Shown here piece by piece: positions 25,721-34,472 of a stretch of DNA of 64,000 nt. The notes under the pieces are model-generated. The model saw only the letters and a list, made by a program, of their open reading frames with translations, ran no database searches and was not told the origin of the DNA. Origin of the DNA: Bin87 sp034423115. GTDB lineage: Bacteria > Chloroflexota > Dehalococcoidia > Lucifugimonadales > UBA3495. Made by a program: the position numbers and the translations under genes. Numbering within the stretch: the stretch's first letter is position 1; each line of letters begins with the position of its first letter. The stretch lies in NCBI GenBank assembly GCA_034423115.1, contig DAOUJD010000073.1, forward strand, positions 62,001 through 126,000, read 5' to 3'.

Positions 25721-27034
25721 GTGATTGACCGTTACTCCAGACCCGATATGAAGCAGGTCTGGTCCGACGAAAACAAATACCGCATGTGGCTCGACGTAGA
25801 GTTGGCCGTGTGCGAAGCATGGACGGAAGCCGGCGTCATCCCAATGGAAGACATGGAAGCGCTAAGGTCGGCAACCTACAACCATTCCCGGATGATGGAG
25901 ATCTTCGAGACGACACGCCACGACGTAACTGCTTTCCTTCGCTCCATCACGGAAACTCTGGGCCCCGAAGGCCGATGGTTGCATCTGGGAATGACCTCCT
26001 CCGACATGCTCGACACAGGGCAAGCGTTGCAGATGGTGGCGGCCGCAGATCTGCTGTTGAAGGAGATAGACGCAGCGATCGAAGCGGTCAAAGGGCAGGC
26101 GGTTCGCCACAAGGACACGCTGATGATGGGCCGGACCCACGGTGTCCATGCAGAGCCCATGACCTTCGGTTTGAAACTCGCTTTGTGGTGGGATGAACTC
26201 CGGCGACAAAAGGAACGACTGGAGGCAGCGCGCGAATCGGTCCGCGTTGGCAAGATCTCTGGCGCCGTCGGCACCCATGCCACAATCCCGCCGCACATCG
26301 AAGAGCGTGTTTGTGATCACCTTGGGTTGAAAGTTGCGCCCGTGTCCAACCAGGTGGTGCAGCGGGACAGATACGCGCACTTCATCACCACCTGCGCACT
26401 GGTAGCTGCCTCACTGGAGAAGTTCGCTACCGAAATACGCGGAATGCAACGCACCGAAATTCACGAGGTTGAAGAACCATTCGGCGCCGGTCAGACCGGA
26501 TCGTCATCGATGCCGCACAAGCGCAACCCCGAGTTGACCGAACGGATCTGTGGCCTTGCGCGCACCATCCGCGGCAATGCCGTTCCGGCGTTGGAGAACG
26601 TGGCCCTATGGGGAGAGCGCGACATCAGCCACTCCTCTTCTGAGCGCATTATCCTGCCTGACACCTGCCTCATGCTGGATTACATACTCAGCATCTTTAC
26701 CCACGTCATCAGCGGCCTGCGGGTTGACACTGACCGTATGTGGCAGAACCTGGAGAGCAGCAGAGGCCTGATTTTCAGCCAGCGCGTTTTGTTGGCGCTG
26801 GTCGAGGATAAGGGTATATCCAGGGAAGAGGCTTACGACATCGTGCAGCGTAACGCCATGCGCGCATGGGACGATTCGAAGGACTTCCGTGACCTGCTGA
26901 AACAAGACGCGCAGGCTACTGAGCATTTGACCGAAAACGAGATGGACGCTCTGTTCGACTACAGCTACTACACTCGCTATATCGACGACAATTTCGAGCG
27001 CATCGGGCTGTTGCCAGCCGCTGTGCTCGCGTAA
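25721..27034 (+). CDS. purB: Adenylosuccinate lyase
   Basis: A 437-residue fumarase-superfamily lyase acting on SAICAR and adenylosuccinate. The signature GSSSMPHKRNPELTE is present, with MGRTHGVHAEP and LGMTSSDMLDT. I choose GTG at 25721, which gives MIDRYSRPDMKQVWSDENK and has GGAGG 10 bases upstream; GTG at 25712 would leave only one base after that ribosome site. purC follows after 35 bases. Confidence 0.97.
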   Translation: MIDRYSRPDMKQVWSDENKYRMWLDVELAVCEAWTEAGVIPMEDMEALRSATYNHSRMMEIFETTRHDVTAFLRSITETLGPEGRWLHLGMTSSDMLDTGQALQMVAAADLLLKEIDAAIEAVKGQAVRHKDTLMMGRTHGVHAEPMTFGLKLALWWDELRRQKERLEAARESVRVGKISGAVGTHATIPPHIEERVCDHLGLKVAPVSNQVVQRDRYAHFITTCALVAASLEKFATEIRGMQRTEIHEVEEPFGAGQTGSSSMPHKRNPELTERICGLARTIRGNAVPALENVALWGERDISHSSSERIILPDTCLMLDYILSIFTHVISGLRVDTDRMWQNLESSRGLIFSQRVLLALVEDKGISREEAYDIVQRNAMRAWDDSKDFRDLLKQDAQATEHLTENEMDALFDYSYYTRYIDDNFERIGLLPAAVLA

Positions 27035-27069
27035 ATTCCTCCGTACCAAACCCTAAACTGGAACGAGCC

Positions 27070-27972
27070 ATGATTATCGAAACCCGCATGTCCAACCGAA
27101 TGCACCGCGGCAAGGTCAGGGATACCTATCAGTTGAACGACGACCTGTTGCTGATGGTGGCCACCGATCGCATCTCCGCTTTCGACGTGGTCCTGCCCAA
27201 CGGGATACCGGACAAGGGCGCCGCGCTCAACGGGATGTCCGCTTTCTGGTTCGGGCTGACCGAACACATCGTTCCCAACCACCTGGTCGCGTTGGCAGAT
27301 TCACCGGGCGCGGCACCGTATGCCGACAACCCGATCATATCGGACCCGGCATACGCAGAGGACGATGTCGCCCGGCAGGCCATGGTGGTCAAAAAAGCGG
27401 AACGAATCGACATCGAGTGCATCGTGCGCGGATACATCACCGGCTCGGCCTGGGGTGAATATCGAAGACAGGGTACCGTGTCCGGCAAGGAAATGCCGGC
27501 CGGAATGGTTGAAGGTGACCTGTTCCCTGAACCCTTGTTCACGCCGACCACCAAAGCGGAAGAGGGGCATGACGAAAACATGTCCGACGCGGAAGTCGAG
27601 GCGATGGTCGGAGCCGACATGGCTCAAAAGTTGGCCGACACCAGCAAAGCCGTGTACCTTTATGCCCACGATTACGCCAAGGATCGCGGGATCGTGTTGG
27701 CCGATACCAAGATGGAATTCGGCATCCTTGACGGCGAACTGATCCTGATCGACGAGTTGCTGACGCCCGATTCGAGTCGGTTCTGGGACGCGGAGGGTTA
27801 TGCTCCCGGCAAGTCTCAGCCGAGCTACGACAAGCAGTTCGTGCGGGATTGGCTGACAGCGCAGGGTTGGAACCAGGAACCACCGGCGCCCGAGTTGCCG
27901 GAAGACATCGTGCAACAGACGGCGGCATTGTACCGGCTAGCCTACCAGCGATTAACCGGCCAATCGCTGTAG
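27070..27972 (+). CDS. purC: SAICAR synthase
   Basis: A 300-residue ligase joining CAIR and aspartate. RGKVRDTYQLNDDLLLMVAT, RISAFDVVLPNGIPDKG, IECIVRGYITGSAWGEY, DTKMEFG and LIDELLTPDSSRFW are family blocks. At 300 residues it is the longer form resembling the yeast-type enzyme rather than the 240-residue common bacterial form. It is next to purB. Confidence 0.96.
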   Translation: MIIETRMSNRMHRGKVRDTYQLNDDLLLMVATDRISAFDVVLPNGIPDKGAALNGMSAFWFGLTEHIVPNHLVALADSPGAAPYADNPIISDPAYAEDDVARQAMVVKKAERIDIECIVRGYITGSAWGEYRRQGTVSGKEMPAGMVEGDLFPEPLFTPTTKAEEGHDENMSDAEVEAMVGADMAQKLADTSKAVYLYAHDYAKDRGIVLADTKMEFGILDGELILIDELLTPDSSRFWDAEGYAPGKSQPSYDKQFVRDWLTAQGWNQEPPAPELPEDIVQQTAALYRLAYQRLTGQSL

Positions 27973-28002
27973 CGCGCTCCCGCGAACCCACGAAAAGTTC
28001 CA

Positions 28003-28707
28003 ATGCCACCTTCCCGACACCGCCGCCGGCGGGCGGATCGACGTTCCGCTCGTCGCACTCCACCCATCGCCCAATCGGGCGGATTTCGTAGCCGTTGGTT
28101 ACTTATCTCCTTCGGGGCGATCGCGGTGCTGTTCATCGTGGCCCTGTTGGTCCCGGCGGTTCTGCCGGTGAACTTCGGCGGTGGCGGACAGGGCAGGGCC
28201 GATGGGTATGTCCAGGGTATCGGCACTGAGGTGGAAACATCTGAGGACCGGACCCATTTCGCCGACAACTTCACGATAACCGACGTTACGGGTGGGGAAG
28301 GGTATTCGACCACGCCGCCCACATCCGGACGGCATTGGAATGGTTGGGCGGCCTGTGGCTTCTACGGGCCAGATCAGCCCCTGCCAGATGAACGCATCAT
28401 TCACAACATGGAACACGGCAACATCGTCGTGAGTTACAACTTCTCGGATCCCGATCAGATCGCGGAACTAGAGGACGTGTTTGACTCCATTGGCAGAACC
28501 AACCTCTGGGGCGTAGCCCGGTTCTACGACCAGATCCCCGAGGGTACGGTGGCTCTGACCACCTGGGGCGTGATCGACGGCCCGATGGACGGAATCCAAA
28601 AAGATCGTATCGAGCAATTCTTCGAGGCCTATTCGGGCACGTTGAGCCCCGAATTTCCCAACAGCGGCGCGCCTTGCACCACCGGTGGCGTCATGAACCC
28701 CGCTTAG
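28003..28707 (+). CDS. DUF3105 protein with N-terminal membrane anchor
   Basis: A 234-residue protein with a basic Arg-rich N-terminus (about 30 residues), one membrane helix (LLISFGAIAVLFIVALLVPA) and an extracytoplasmic DUF3105 domain. The domain is recognised by YSTTPPTSGRHWNGWAACGFY, HNMEHGNIVVSYN and a final cysteine in APCTTGG. The paired Cys could form a disulfide. Function of the family is unknown to me. A second copy with a lipoprotein signal starts 15 bases downstream. Confidence 0.85.
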   Translation: MPPSRHRRRRADRRSARRTPPIAQSGGFRSRWLLISFGAIAVLFIVALLVPAVLPVNFGGGGQGRADGYVQGIGTEVETSEDRTHFADNFTITDVTGGEGYSTTPPTSGRHWNGWAACGFYGPDQPLPDERIIHNMEHGNIVVSYNFSDPDQIAELEDVFDSIGRTNLWGVARFYDQIPEGTVALTTWGVIDGPMDGIQKDRIEQFFEAYSGTLSPEFPNSGAPCTTGGVMNPA

Positions 28708-28722
28708 GGCCCGTCGTAAAAC

Positions 28723-29535
28723 ATGACGGCCAGGCCCCTGATTGTTGTTGTGGGATGCTTGTTGGGCCTCGCGATATTGGGCTGCGATTCCCCGCAGGAT
28801 AGCGCCGTCCCCACACGTACCTTTGCCGTGATCTCAACGGCCGTGCCTACACCGACGCCATCTGTCTTGCCTACGCCAACGGCCGTGCCCAACCTCTCGA
28901 CCACTGTCCCGGCCACGGCAACCCTGGCCCCCACAGCCCAAGTTACCGTTTCGCCGGCAAGGCTTTCGTCCACTCCCACCGCCCCAACGTCGTTGCTGCC
29001 TACGCCGACTTCACCAGCATCCCCGTCGCTATCCGATGTTCCGGTCACCGAAGGTCCGGTTCGGACCACCGTCATGGCGAGCCGGGACCATTTTCCGACC
29101 CAGATGAAGATCGGTGATGTTGAATCCGGCGGATATAGTACCGTCCCGCCCACCTCCGGCCGGCATTGGGGAGCCTGGAGCGACTGCGGTTTCTACAATT
29201 ACCCGCTGCCCGACGAACTGCTGGTTCACAACCTGGAGCACGGGAACATCATTGTGAGCTACAACCTCACTGACGCGACACAGGTTTCCGCGTTGCGCGA
29301 CGTGATAGAGTCAATTCCTTTCGCCGCCGAATACGCGATTGTTCGCCGCTACCACGAAATTCCCGAAGGGATGGTGGCGATGACCACCTGGGGCGTCCTT
29401 GACCGTATGATGGGAGTCGACCCGGAGCGGATCGCCAGGTTTTTCCAGCAGTTCCCCGGGAACACCGGTCCCGAGTTTCCCAACGGCCTGCCTTGTACCA
29501 CCGGCGTCCAGATGACCGATTCGTCCGGCGGGTAA
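28723..29535 (+). CDS. DUF3105 lipoprotein
   Basis: A 270-residue lipoprotein paralogue of the preceding gene. The signal peptide ends in LAILGC (Cys21), followed by a long Pro/Thr-rich spacer (about residues 30-105, e.g. TPTPSVLPTPTAVP). The DUF3105 domain follows: YSTVPPTSGRHWGAWSDCGFY, HNLEHGNIIVSYN and LPCTTGVQ. The two domains align well, so this is a tandem duplication with a changed membrane-anchoring mode. purS follows. Confidence 0.86.
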   Translation: MTARPLIVVVGCLLGLAILGCDSPQDSAVPTRTFAVISTAVPTPTPSVLPTPTAVPNLSTTVPATATLAPTAQVTVSPARLSSTPTAPTSLLPTPTSPASPSLSDVPVTEGPVRTTVMASRDHFPTQMKIGDVESGGYSTVPPTSGRHWGAWSDCGFYNYPLPDELLVHNLEHGNIIVSYNLTDATQVSALRDVIESIPFAAEYAIVRRYHEIPEGMVAMTTWGVLDRMMGVDPERIARFFQQFPGNTGPEFPNGLPCTTGVQMTDSSGG

Positions 29536-29562
29536 TCTCACCTGGAGTCGAGGAGTCGCAAC

Positions 29563-29817
29563 GTGTTTCTGGCCCGCATTTACGTGACGCTCAAACCCGC
29601 GGTCAACGACCCACAAGGGTTGACCGTGATGGGCGGGCTGCACAGCCTCGGTTATGAAGCTGTGTCCGACGTGCGCATCGGCAAATACATGGAGATCCGC
29701 TTGGATGAGGACGACCCTACTGTGGCGGAGCGAGCGGTCTCCCAGATGTGCGACCAGTTGTTGGCCAACCCTGTCATCGAGGATTTCCGTTTCACGTTGG
29801 AACCGCAGGACGGCTAG
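29563..29817 (+). CDS. purS: FGAM synthase subunit PurS
   Basis: An 84-residue protein that bridges PurL and PurQ in the three-part FGAM synthase. RIYVTLKPAVNDPQGLTVMG and YMEIRLDEDDP match PurS. Start is GTG with GAGGAG upstream. Unusually purQ and purL are not next to it: a terminator and convergent genes follow. Confidence 0.9.
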   Translation: MFLARIYVTLKPAVNDPQGLTVMGGLHSLGYEAVSDVRIGKYMEIRLDEDDPTVAERAVSQMCDQLLANPVIEDFRFTLEPQDG

Positions 29818-29840
29818 CGCGGCTAGGCTTCCAAAATCAA

Positions 29841-29864
29841 AGGGGCGGGTGAGTGCCCGCCCCT
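29841..29864. terminator. GGGGCGGG hairpin, bidirectional terminator
   Basis: AGGGGCGGG (29841-29849) and CCCGCCCCT (29856-29864) form a perfect 9-bp stem around TGAGTG. It lies between purS and the convergent thioredoxin-like gene. Confidence 0.7.
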
Positions 29865-29889
29865 GTTCATTTGAAGGCTGGGTTTCAAG

Positions 29890-30474
29890 TTAATGCGCGT
29901 GTTCCCGCAACATCCCAACCAGTTCGTCGACGGTGGCACTTTGCCAGTCGGCGGCCTTGGCCGCCGTGCGAGCGCGTCGCTGCCGCCCGAAATCCTGGTC
30001 TGATATTTCGGGGTCTTCAGCGCGGATCGCCGCTTCGATCTCACCCTGCTCGCGGTTGGCAGCCTCTGAGCGTTCGATCCAGTGGCAAATGTACTCATGT
30101 CCCTGGTCGTAGAACACCGCCACCGGGATCGACATGTAAAGCCCCTCTTTGAGGAACTCGTTCATTATGTCGTGGTTTTGGTCCCTAGGGAATATGCGCA
30201 GTTCCAGGCCCGCTGCCTCCGCCACCCGCGCCAACACCGGCAACTCGCGCACCACGTCGCCGCACCAGTCTTCGCCGATCACCATCATCTTCGCCGGCCC
30301 GCCTTCAGTGCCGGCCAACTCCCGCAAAGCCTCGGTCTGGTCGGAACCCAGGCTGACGTTTGAGTAATATTCCTCAATGCGCGCCTTGTTTACCTTGACG
30401 GTTTCCATGTATTCATCGTAGGTCATTCCCTGTCCAAATCGCTCCAGGGTGACTACGCTGGTCTGCTGAGCCAT
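29890..30474 (-). CDS. Thioredoxin-fold protein with WCGD site
   Basis: A 194-residue thioredoxin-like protein. GEDWCGDVVRELPVLARVAE has a single Cys in a WCxD site, as in the family sometimes called Thioredoxin_9, followed by LRIFPRDQNHDIMNEFL and the cis-Pro loop MSIPVAVF. The C-terminus is charged and helical. ATG at 30474 is chosen because GGAGGA ends 6 bases before it. With one Cys it would not act as a classical dithiol reductase. The neighbouring upstream gene is glutaredoxin-like. Confidence 0.8.
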   Translation of the reverse strand: MAQQTSVVTLERFGQGMTYDEYMETVKVNKARIEEYYSNVSLGSDQTEALRELAGTEGGPAKMMVIGEDWCGDVVRELPVLARVAEAAGLELRIFPRDQNHDIMNEFLKEGLYMSIPVAVFYDQGHEYICHWIERSEAANREQGEIEAAIRAEDPEISDQDFGRQRRARTAAKAADWQSATVDELVGMLREHAH

Positions 30475-30534
30475 TTTCATTCCTCCATTCGCTTTCGTGC
30501 GGGATCCCTCGTATGGCAGTAGCTGCTGGTAGCG

Positions 30535-30549
30535 CGGGCCGCCGGCCCG
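30535..30549. other. Short perfect palindrome
   Basis: CGGGCCG-C-CGGCCCG lies between the glutaredoxin-like and thioredoxin-like genes. It could form a hairpin in RNA but has no U-tract; function unclear. Confidence 0.3.
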
Positions 30550-30561
30550 TCAGCCGATTTC

Positions 30562-30777
30562 TCAACCCCGTTGACCTCGGAATCCTGTCTCGATTTTGCC
30601 GTCCGGCCATACGATGATGGGCACGGTGTCGCCGAAATCCAGCGCCTCGTCCAGCGTGTCCTGGCTCTGGTCAACCCGGCGTTCCTCGTATTCCACGCCT
30701 TCCCGGCGCCATGCGGCCCGCAACGAATCACAGGCGGGACACACCGTCAGCGTATACACGATGGGGATATCTGCCAT
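30562..30777 (-). CDS. Glutaredoxin-like protein
   Basis: A 71-residue thioredoxin-fold protein: IPIVYTLTVCPACDSLRAAW with a CPAC site, EEVRVDQS-type strand (here EERRVDQS) and the cis-Pro segment TVPIIVWPDG. Start at ATG 30777 is supported by GGGAGG upstream; an in-frame upstream ATG has no ribosome site. It is probably cotranscribed with the thioredoxin-like gene 87 bases downstream. Confidence 0.8.
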   Translation of the reverse strand: MADIPIVYTLTVCPACDSLRAAWRREGVEYEERRVDQSQDTLDEALDFGDTVPIIVWPDGKIETGFRGQRG

Positions 30778-30841
30778 GTTTTGCCTCCCTTCGCGATGAC
30801 CGATTATGGGCGGCATTCTACAACTTTGAGGCACCCACTGC

Positions 30842-30847
30842 TATAAT
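30842..30847 (+). promoter_or_regulatory. -10 box TATAAT with CCGCC discriminator
   Basis: TATAATCCGCC lies 35-40 bases before the ATG at 30882. The same 11 bases occur at 41427 and 43950. No good -35 is seen here. Confidence 0.45.
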
Positions 30848-30881
30848 CCGCCCGAAATCGTTACCGCTCAAGGAGATCAAA

Positions 30882-31211
30882 ATGATCGCTCTGATAGTAG
30901 AGATCAACATCAAACCCGGATTCAAGGAACAGTTCATGGAGTCGATGCTCGGGGACGCCCGTGGCTCCAACAATGATGAACCGGGATGCCTCCGTTTCGA
31001 CGTGCTGCAGGACAACGAAGACGAGAACAAAATTCACTTGTTCGAGGTCTACGAGGATGAGGCCGCCGTCGATGCCCACCGAAACGCCCCACATTTCATC
31101 AAGTGGCGGGAAGAGTGCGCCGACTGGTTCGCCACTGAGAACATCCGCAAGATCGCCACGCCCGTATATCCCGTGCCGGAGAAGTGGGAAAAGCGGCCGC
31201 CGGTGGACTGA
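30882..31211 (+). CDS. Antibiotic-biosynthesis-monooxygenase (ABM) fold protein
   Basis: A 109-residue ferredoxin-like alpha-beta protein: LIVEINIKPGFKEQFMESM, then EPGCLRFDVLQDNEDENKIH, FEVYEDEAAVDAHRNAPHF. This is the ABM/YgiN pattern (quinol monooxygenase-like, usually dimeric). AAGGAG precedes the ATG. It is a single-gene unit with its own -10 and a hairpin terminator. Substrate unknown. Confidence 0.87.
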   Translation: MIALIVEINIKPGFKEQFMESMLGDARGSNNDEPGCLRFDVLQDNEDENKIHLFEVYEDEAAVDAHRNAPHFIKWREECADWFATENIRKIATPVYPVPEKWEKRPPVD

Positions 31212-31233
31212 CCATTCGACCAGGTTAAACGCG

Positions 31234-31260
31234 GAGGGGCGGGTTTTGTACCCGCCCCTC
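31234..31260. terminator. GGGGCGGG hairpin between convergent genes
   Basis: GAGGGGCGGG (31234-31243) and CCCGCCCCTC (31251-31260) form a perfect 10-bp stem around TTTTGTA. It separates the ABM gene from the convergent aminotransferase gene. Confidence 0.72.
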
Positions 31261-31287
31261 GTTCGATCTTTCAATCCCCGACCGAGT

Positions 31288-32622
31288 TCACATCTGTCTT
31301 TGTAGAACGCGCCGGAATCCTCTGACGAAGGCGTCCACCTCAACCTCGCCCAGTTCGGTGGACATGGCGCCTACCAAGTTCGGCGCCAGCAGGAATCCCT
31401 CGTTGAGCATCCCCATGAATACCCGCTCGCTCAGGGACTTGTCACAGCGAGCAATGTCTCGATAGTTCCGGAGCGGCCCATCGGTGAAGTGGACGCCGAA
31501 CAACGATCCGAGGCCCGTGACCAGCACCGGTTGCTCAAGCTCCGAGCAAACCTGTCGAATCCCGCCCCGCAGCATCTCGGTCATCTCCGCCAGCCGACGA
31601 TACACGGTGGGCGTAAGTTCGGTGAGAGTTGCGACCCCAGCGGCCATGGTCACGGGATTCGCGTTGAACGTGCCGCCGTGGTTGATTACCGGTCCGCTGA
31701 GTGGACTGTACAGCGACATGATGTCCGAGCGGCCGCCGAACGCGCCGACCGGGAAGCCTCCGCCGATGATTTTGCCCAGCGCGGTCATATCCGGCGTTAC
31801 GCCATAATGCTGCTGAGCTCCGCCGGGCAGCACCCGGAAGCTGATCACCTCGTCGAAGATGAGCAGAGCCCCGCTGGAGTCTGCGAAGTCGCGCAGCATC
31901 TCGAGGTAAGGCCCATCGGCCGGCAACATTCCCACCGAGCCCATAACGGGTTCCACGATGACTGCGGCCAACTCATCCCGGTGCCGTTCCAAGATGTCCC
32001 TGGCGACCACTACGTCGTTATACGGGATGATTACCGCCTGTTCCAACGTCCCTTCGGCCAAGCCAGCGCTCGAGGGAACCGACCGGGGATTCTCGTAATC
32101 ACCACCCGTGGACGGGTCGATGCGGAGGCTGACCATCACCGCGTCGTGCGTTCCGTGGTAGCCGCCCTCCACCTTGGCGATCTTGCTACGCCCGGTGAAA
32201 GCCCTGGCGGCGCGGATCGAATTCAGCGTCGCCTCGGTGCCCGAGTTGGTGAATCGGACCTGGTCGAACGATGGAACACGTTCGCACAAGATGGATGCCA
32301 ATTCCACCTGGTGCCGGTTTGGTGAGTTGTACGCCAGACCGCGCTCCATTTGTTCGCGGGCGGCTTCAAGCACGGGGGCCGGCCCATGCCCCAGGATCAT
32401 CGTGGTCATCGTGTTGATGAAATCCAGACGTTCCACACCGTCGGCGTCGGTTACCACCGCTCCCCGGGCCGTGTCCGTGAAGATGGGATAGGGTTTCCAG
32501 AATATCGAGTGTCGGCTGTCGCCGTCCGGAAGATATTGGCACGCCTCCTCCCACATCGCTCGGGACTTGGGCGTGGAATCAATGTATCGGGCTAATTCAT
32601 CTGTCGGCACGACATGCTCCAT
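31288..32622 (-). CDS. Class III aminotransferase, glutamate-1-semialdehyde-mutase-like
   Basis: A 444-residue PLP enzyme. VRFTNSGTEATLNSIRAAR, KVEGGYHGTHDAVMVS, LLIFDEVISFR and the PLP lysine in TALGKIIGGGFPVGAFGG are all present, as is HGGTFNANPVTMAAG. It resembles HemL but has an N-terminal extension (about 30 residues) and no haem genes nearby, so amine or amino-alcohol substrates are equally possible. AGGG precedes the ATG. A second family member is at 60028-61323. Confidence 0.85.
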   Translation of the reverse strand: MEHVVPTDELARYIDSTPKSRAMWEEACQYLPDGDSRHSIFWKPYPIFTDTARGAVVTDADGVERLDFINTMTTMILGHGPAPVLEAAREQMERGLAYNSPNRHQVELASILCERVPSFDQVRFTNSGTEATLNSIRAARAFTGRSKIAKVEGGYHGTHDAVMVSLRIDPSTGGDYENPRSVPSSAGLAEGTLEQAVIIPYNDVVVARDILERHRDELAAVIVEPVMGSVGMLPADGPYLEMLRDFADSSGALLIFDEVISFRVLPGGAQQHYGVTPDMTALGKIIGGGFPVGAFGGRSDIMSLYSPLSGPVINHGGTFNANPVTMAAGVATLTELTPTVYRRLAEMTEMLRGGIRQVCSELEQPVLVTGLGSLFGVHFTDGPLRNYRDIARCDKSLSERVFMGMLNEGFLLAPNLVGAMSTELGEVEVDAFVRGFRRVLQRQM

Positions 32623-32687
32623 CTATATCCCTATATTTACAGGGCAAGCGAGAAATCCAAAGAGTCGGACGGAAAGTAACAGTGGCT

Positions 32688-34088
32688 TCAGTCGGCTCCC
32701 GCCGGACTTGCCGCCACCACAGGTCGGGCTTCGCCGCGCAAGAAAATGCCCCGCCAGAAACCACTGCCCACTAACGTCCCTACGACGACCAGCGTGAACG
32801 CAGCACCAGCTACGGCCATGATCAAGCCGGCGCGCCAGTGGTCTGCCAACGCGCCATAAAGCAGGTTCGCGAAAGCCATGCTGCCACCAACGTGCATCGA
32901 GTACACGGATGCCACCCGGCCCCTGATCTCGTCGGGCACCACCGAATGAATTACGGTATGCGTGATGGTCATGAACCCCGACGTTCCCAGGCCCATAAGC
33001 ACCGCGGCGATCATCGAGATTCCGGTTTGGGAGGACAAACCCAAACCTATCGGCGTTAGGCTGCTGGTAAACCCAAGCAGCAGGAAAACCCGTCCCCTCG
33101 TCAGGTGGCTGACTATCCCTCCCACGAAGATGGACGATAGCAAGGCTCCGATCCCTAGGGCTGTCATCAGTGCGTAAACGTCGTTCTGATTGAAGGTCAC
33201 TCCGTCATGGGATAGCTTTTCCAAGGCCAATGGCGGAAGCATCGATTCAAAAGACATCACCAGCACGCAATGCGCCAGGGCCATCAGGATAATTCCAAAT
33301 ATGAGCGGGGTGGTGTACGAATACACGAACCCGGCGGCGGTGTTCGACCAGAAACTGCGGTTGCGGTCTATCACGCCGCTGGACACGGTCCGGATGCTCA
33401 ATGCGGCGGCGAGGGCGACCAGGTAGAACACTGCGCACGCCCAGAACACGACGGCGGATGTGCCGATGGTCAGCACCAGGTTCTGAATCGAGAACGACGC
33501 GCCGCCCGCCTGGAATATCGCGCCCGCGCCCACAAATACCGAGACGGCCAGGAGGATGGCGGGCCCCACGGCGCGCGATCCCTGCTGCATCGCTTCGTTC
33601 AACGCCACCGCGTTGGGCAGAAGTTCGCGCTCCACCAGATTGGGGGTCAACGATTGCGCCGCGGTCTGTTGAGTGGCCCGGAGCGTCCCGTTGATCACGG
33701 CCAGCGCCACCACGTACCATGGGTTGTCGATCCCGATCATCACCAGGATCGCCATCACCGACGCCTGGATGAGCTGCAGTGCGTACACCCACTGCAGCAG
33801 CGTTTTGCGCGTCATTTTGTCGGCCAGATAGCCGATGAACGGCGTAGCAAAGAACCGGGGCGACATCGCCGCAAACGTGATCAGCCCCACCCAGAGTCCC
33901 CAAGTGGCGTGCAGTTCGGGGATGCTGAAAACCCAGGCTCCCCGGGCTACGATGAGCGCCCAGGCTCCGCTTCCGCTTGATAGAGAGGCGACGGCCAGGA
34001 ATCGAAAGTCCCTGTAAACAAGTGCAGCAAGGAACCGGTAGGCTTTCTGTGCCAGGTAACCGCGCTGCCGTTCTGGAGCCGTGGCCAT
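32688..34088 (-). CDS. MFS exporter
   Basis: A 466-residue major facilitator with about 12 hydrophobic segments, of the EntS/MFS_3-like exporter type. The loop between helices 2 and 3 (GYLADKMTRKTLLQ) fits the MFS signature, as does GGIVSHLTRGRVFLL later. The N-terminal tail is basic. The substrate is unknown. AGGAG precedes the ATG. A good minus-strand promoter lies 70-97 bases upstream. Confidence 0.87.
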   Translation of the reverse strand: MATAPERQRGYLAQKAYRFLAALVYRDFRFLAVASLSSGSGAWALIVARGAWVFSIPELHATWGLWVGLITFAAMSPRFFATPFIGYLADKMTRKTLLQWVYALQLIQASVMAILVMIGIDNPWYVVALAVINGTLRATQQTAAQSLTPNLVERELLPNAVALNEAMQQGSRAVGPAILLAVSVFVGAGAIFQAGGASFSIQNLVLTIGTSAVVFWACAVFYLVALAAALSIRTVSSGVIDRNRSFWSNTAAGFVYSYTTPLIFGIILMALAHCVLVMSFESMLPPLALEKLSHDGVTFNQNDVYALMTALGIGALLSSIFVGGIVSHLTRGRVFLLLGFTSSLTPIGLGLSSQTGISMIAAVLMGLGTSGFMTITHTVIHSVVPDEIRGRVASVYSMHVGGSMAFANLLYGALADHWRAGLIMAVAGAAFTLVVVGTLVGSGFWRGIFLRGEARPVVAASPAGAD

Positions 34089-34157
34089 CGTGAAACTCCT
34101 GTTGCCGCCTATGCTCTACGGGCTACAGGCGAGGCAACTCACGCCGGGTGTTCGCGC

Positions 34158-34185
34158 ATTATAACCCACGCACTCCGGGGGTCAA
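34158..34185 (-). promoter_or_regulatory. Promoter of the MFS gene
   Basis: On the minus strand TTGACC (34185-34180), a 16-base spacer and TATAAT (34163-34158). The start codon is 70 bases further. Confidence 0.6.
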
Positions 34186-34217
34186 ACGGCGATGCGCGAT
34201 TTCGGGCACGGCGATGA

Positions 34218-34472
34218 TCAGGTTCGGCTTTCCAACCTCACCCGGGATACCAGAAAAACCTCATCACCATCCCGTTGGAGGCGGAATTCCGTAAATTCCG
34301 GCGCCACGGGGAGGTATTCCCTGATGGTGTACAGCATGTTGTCCCGCAGTTGGGACAGTTGAGGCGCAGAAACCTCCATCCGGTCCCTACGAATTGCTGC
34401 CTGGACCCTTTCCCGCGCGACTTCCCGGGGGGTGCCACCGCGACCCCGATTTCTGCGAAATATGCTAAACAT
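34218..34472 (-). CDS. minE: Cell division topological specificity factor MinE
   Basis: An 84-residue MinE. The basic amphipathic N-terminus (MFSIFRRNRGRGG) is the membrane-targeting part. AREVQ-type helix (here VARERVQAAIRRDRMEV) contacts MinD, and the C-terminal strands are LRDNMLYTIREYLP and EFRLQRDGDEVFLVS. It overlaps the end of minD by 8 bases. It is the last gene of minCDE. Confidence 0.93.
   Translation of the reverse strand: MFSIFRRNRGRGGTPREVARERVQAAIRRDRMEVSAPQLSQLRDNMLYTIREYLPVAPEFTEFRLQRDGDEVFLVSRVRLESRT

Noticed and set aside
29890..30474. WCGD site of the thioredoxin-like protein as a loss of function
   Set aside because: A single-Cys WCxD site is usual in this subfamily, so it is not evidence of decay.
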